Assembly (NCBI GenBank): GCA_023435335.1 | Contig: JAEYRU010000096.1 | Location: 1-6,696 of the forward strand | Direction of reading: 5' to 3' | DNA: 6,696 bases | Origin: Pseudomonadota bacterium | Lineage (GTDB): Bacteria > Pseudomonadota > Alphaproteobacteria > Rhizobiales > Rhizobiaceae | Shown here: positions 5,815 through 6,696 of the stretch, in pieces | Position numbering within the stretch: position 1 is the stretch's first letter | How the letters are laid out: every line of letters starts with the position of its first letter | Made by a program: the position numbers and the translations under genes | The notes under the pieces: model-generated | What the model saw: the letters and a program-made list of their open reading frames with translations, nothing else | What the model was told of the DNA's origin: nothing | The model's database searches: none

Positions 5815-6310
5815 AGTCCACCCACAACCCCCGTTTCTTGTGCCAGCCCTCGATTGATTCTTCCGGGTAGAGATCGAAGGCGGCATCGTTCTCCCGGATG
5901 TCGGGCTCGACCCAGCTTGCCTTGTATTTCAGCATGAGATGCACCCGCTCGCGCGCGACCGGAAGTTCGCTGTCGATGGCGCTGGCGAAGGGGTGAACCA
6001 GCTCTGGCCAGCTAGGGTCGTAGAGCCACAGCGCCGAGCCGCATTTCATGCAGAAATTGCGCTCGCCGCTCGAGGTTTCGCAGTGCTGCCGCTCCTCGTC
6101 CTGGATCTCGGCGCGGTAGACGCCGAGATGCCGCTTGCCCTTGATCTTCATGGTGCGGTTGTCGGCGCCGAGATTAATCGCGTAACCGCCGCCGCCTTGC
6201 TGCTTGCGGCAGATGGAACAATAGCAGAGCTGGTAAGGAACCGGTGTGTGGCTCATGACCTCGAATGCGATCGCCCCGCAGCGGCACGATCCTTTCAGAA
6301 GTAGGGGCAT
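5813..6310 (-). CDS. GFA/CENP-V-domain zinc protein
   Basis: A 165-residue protein of the GFA (glutathione-dependent formaldehyde-activating enzyme-like, CENP-V/GFA) family. It shows the zinc ligands in order: CRCG (Cys9, Cys11), CYCSICRKQQGG (Cys29, Cys31, Cys34) and FCMKCGSALW (Cys87, Cys90). By analogy with Gfa, Cys9/11/87/90 form the structural zinc site and Cys29/31/34 the second, catalytic-type site. Many members have no proven formaldehyde activity, so only the fold should be asserted. The start is ATG at 6308-6310, preceded by GGAGAAA 7 bases upstream. The frame stays open to 6496, but that part is Arg-rich and unlike the family. A TATAAA (minus strand, 6339-6344) may be a -10 element, without a matching -35. 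The gene is convergent with the suf cluster and probably independent of it. Confidence 0.92.
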   Translation of the reverse strand: MPLLLKGSCRCGAIAFEVMSHTPVPYQLCYCSICRKQQGGGGYAINLGADNRTMKIKGKRHLGVYRAEIQDEERQHCETSSGERNFCMKCGSALWLYDPSWPELVHPFASAIDSELPVARERVHLMLKYKASWVEPDIRENDAAFDLYPEESIEGWHKKRGLWVD

Positions 6311-6696
6311 GCGGTTTCTCCGGTTGGGGACGCTGTTCTTTATAATGCGCTCGGGCGACTTTTGGAGGCCACGGGCTGTGCGCCTTCGGACTGCGGCTGC
6401 AACGGAGGCGGGGGGAGAGCGCGCCGATCTTCTCCTGCGATTCAGGGCAAGTGCAGTCTCACGGAAAGTGTGGATAGAGTGCCGTTCCTTCAGCACCCAA
6501 CCCGTTGAATCTCCCCGATAATCGAAAAAAGTTCATCCCCACCCTTTCGCGCCTCACCCATAATGGCTGCATCGCCCTCGCGGGAACCTGGTGCGCACCG
6601 GGTATCGGGGAGGGCGGCGGTGCCGGTTGGGCCGCGCTGCGGTGGCGCGGTCTGGTGATGAGCCCCACAGCCGGGCCCGAGGTGGTCGCGCCTCGC
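6311..6696. other. Right-end region without a supported gene; hairpin-rich
   Basis: These 386 bases hold the upstream region of the minus-strand GFA gene and then sequence running off the window. Frames open here are short, Arg/Pro/Gly-rich and match nothing I know. The right part is rich in possible RNA structure: CTCCCCGATA (6511-6520) is perfectly inverted by TATCGGGGAG (6603-6612); CGCCCTC (6573-6579) can pair with GAGGGCG (6610-6616) around an inner stem CCTGGT/ACCGGG that includes the palindrome GGTGCGCACC (6590-6599); CCGCGC and GCGCGG (6632-6650) can form another stem. An ATG at 6658 opens a frame that reaches the window end (MSPTAGPEVV...), which may be the start of a neighbouring gene but is too short to judge. 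No tRNA, known riboswitch or clear promoter was recognised. Confidence 0.5.
6315..6321 (-). promoter_or_regulatory. Ribosome-binding site deciding the GFA gene start
   Basis: On the minus strand GGAGAAA lies just before the ATG at 6308-6310 (7 bases from the GGAG core). It supports this start over the far upstream ATG at 6494-6496, because a Shine-Dalgarno at this spot would otherwise fall inside the coding region, and the shorter product matches the usual GFA N-terminus (a hydrophobic strand followed by GSCRCG). Confidence 0.7.

Noticed and set aside
6341..6346. TATAAT, a perfect -10 box on the plus strand
   Set aside because: No -35-like sequence at 16-18 bases upstream and no plus-strand gene close behind it; it overlaps the possible -10 of the minus-strand GFA gene.
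6469..6477. TGTGGATAG, close to a DnaA box
   Set aside because: A single imperfect match with no cluster of boxes or AT-rich region; expected by chance.
6311..6496. 62-residue N-terminal extension of the GFA protein
   Set aside because: Arg-rich and unlike the family; a good ribosome-binding site sits directly before the ATG at 6308-6310.
6525..6530. Run of six A, a possible T-tail of a minus-strand intrinsic terminator
   Set aside because: The bases preceding it on the minus strand are G-rich on one side only and form no stem.
6658..6696. Start of a plus-strand gene (MSPTAGPEVVAPR) running off the right end
   Set aside because: Only 13 codons are visible, without a clear Shine-Dalgarno or family resemblance.

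Overview
The window is a GC-rich stretch (strong G/C bias at third codon positions) carrying most of a SUF-type iron-sulfur (Fe-S) cluster assembly operon on the plus strand. Gene order, protein sequence style and base composition suggest an alphaproteobacterium, most likely Hyphomicrobiales of the Mesorhizobium/Phyllobacteriaceae type. That placement is inferred from familiarity with such operons, not from a search.

Layout. Bases 1-603 are the C-terminal 200 residues of SufB; its start and the operon promoter lie to the left, outside the window. Next come two accessory genes between sufB and sufC: a 107-residue protein resembling the antibiotic-biosynthesis-monooxygenase (ABM) fold (600-923) and a very small hydrophobic protein of 52 residues (928-1086) that a length cut-off would miss. 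Then follow sufC (1131-1886), sufD (1897-3162), sufS (3159-4406) and sufT (4412-4792). After a 90-base gap come sufA (4883-5269) and a DUF2199-like zinc-ribbon protein (5279-5797). On the minus strand and convergent with these is a GFA/CENP-V-type zinc protein (5813-6310). The last 386 bases (6311-6696) hold no gene I can support, but they contain inverted repeats and hairpin-forming sequence.

How the genes work together. SufS takes sulfur from cysteine. SufB, SufC and SufD form the ATP-driven scaffold on which the cluster is built. SufA is an A-type carrier that passes clusters to target proteins. SufT (MIP18/DUF59 family) helps maturation of client Fe-S proteins. No sulfur-transfer partner (SufE or SufU) and no regulator (IscR or RirA) is visible here. 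Stop/start overlaps (sufB/ABM, sufD/sufS, possibly sufS/sufT) and close spacing point to one co-transcribed, partly translationally coupled unit.

The core operon is ordinary and well conserved. The points most worth a second look are the two accessory genes wedged between sufB and sufC, the GC-rich hairpin just before sufC, the DUF2199 gene behind sufA, and the structured non-coding right end. I saw no CRISPR array, mobile element, tRNA or rRNA, and no convincing evidence of an entirely new system.
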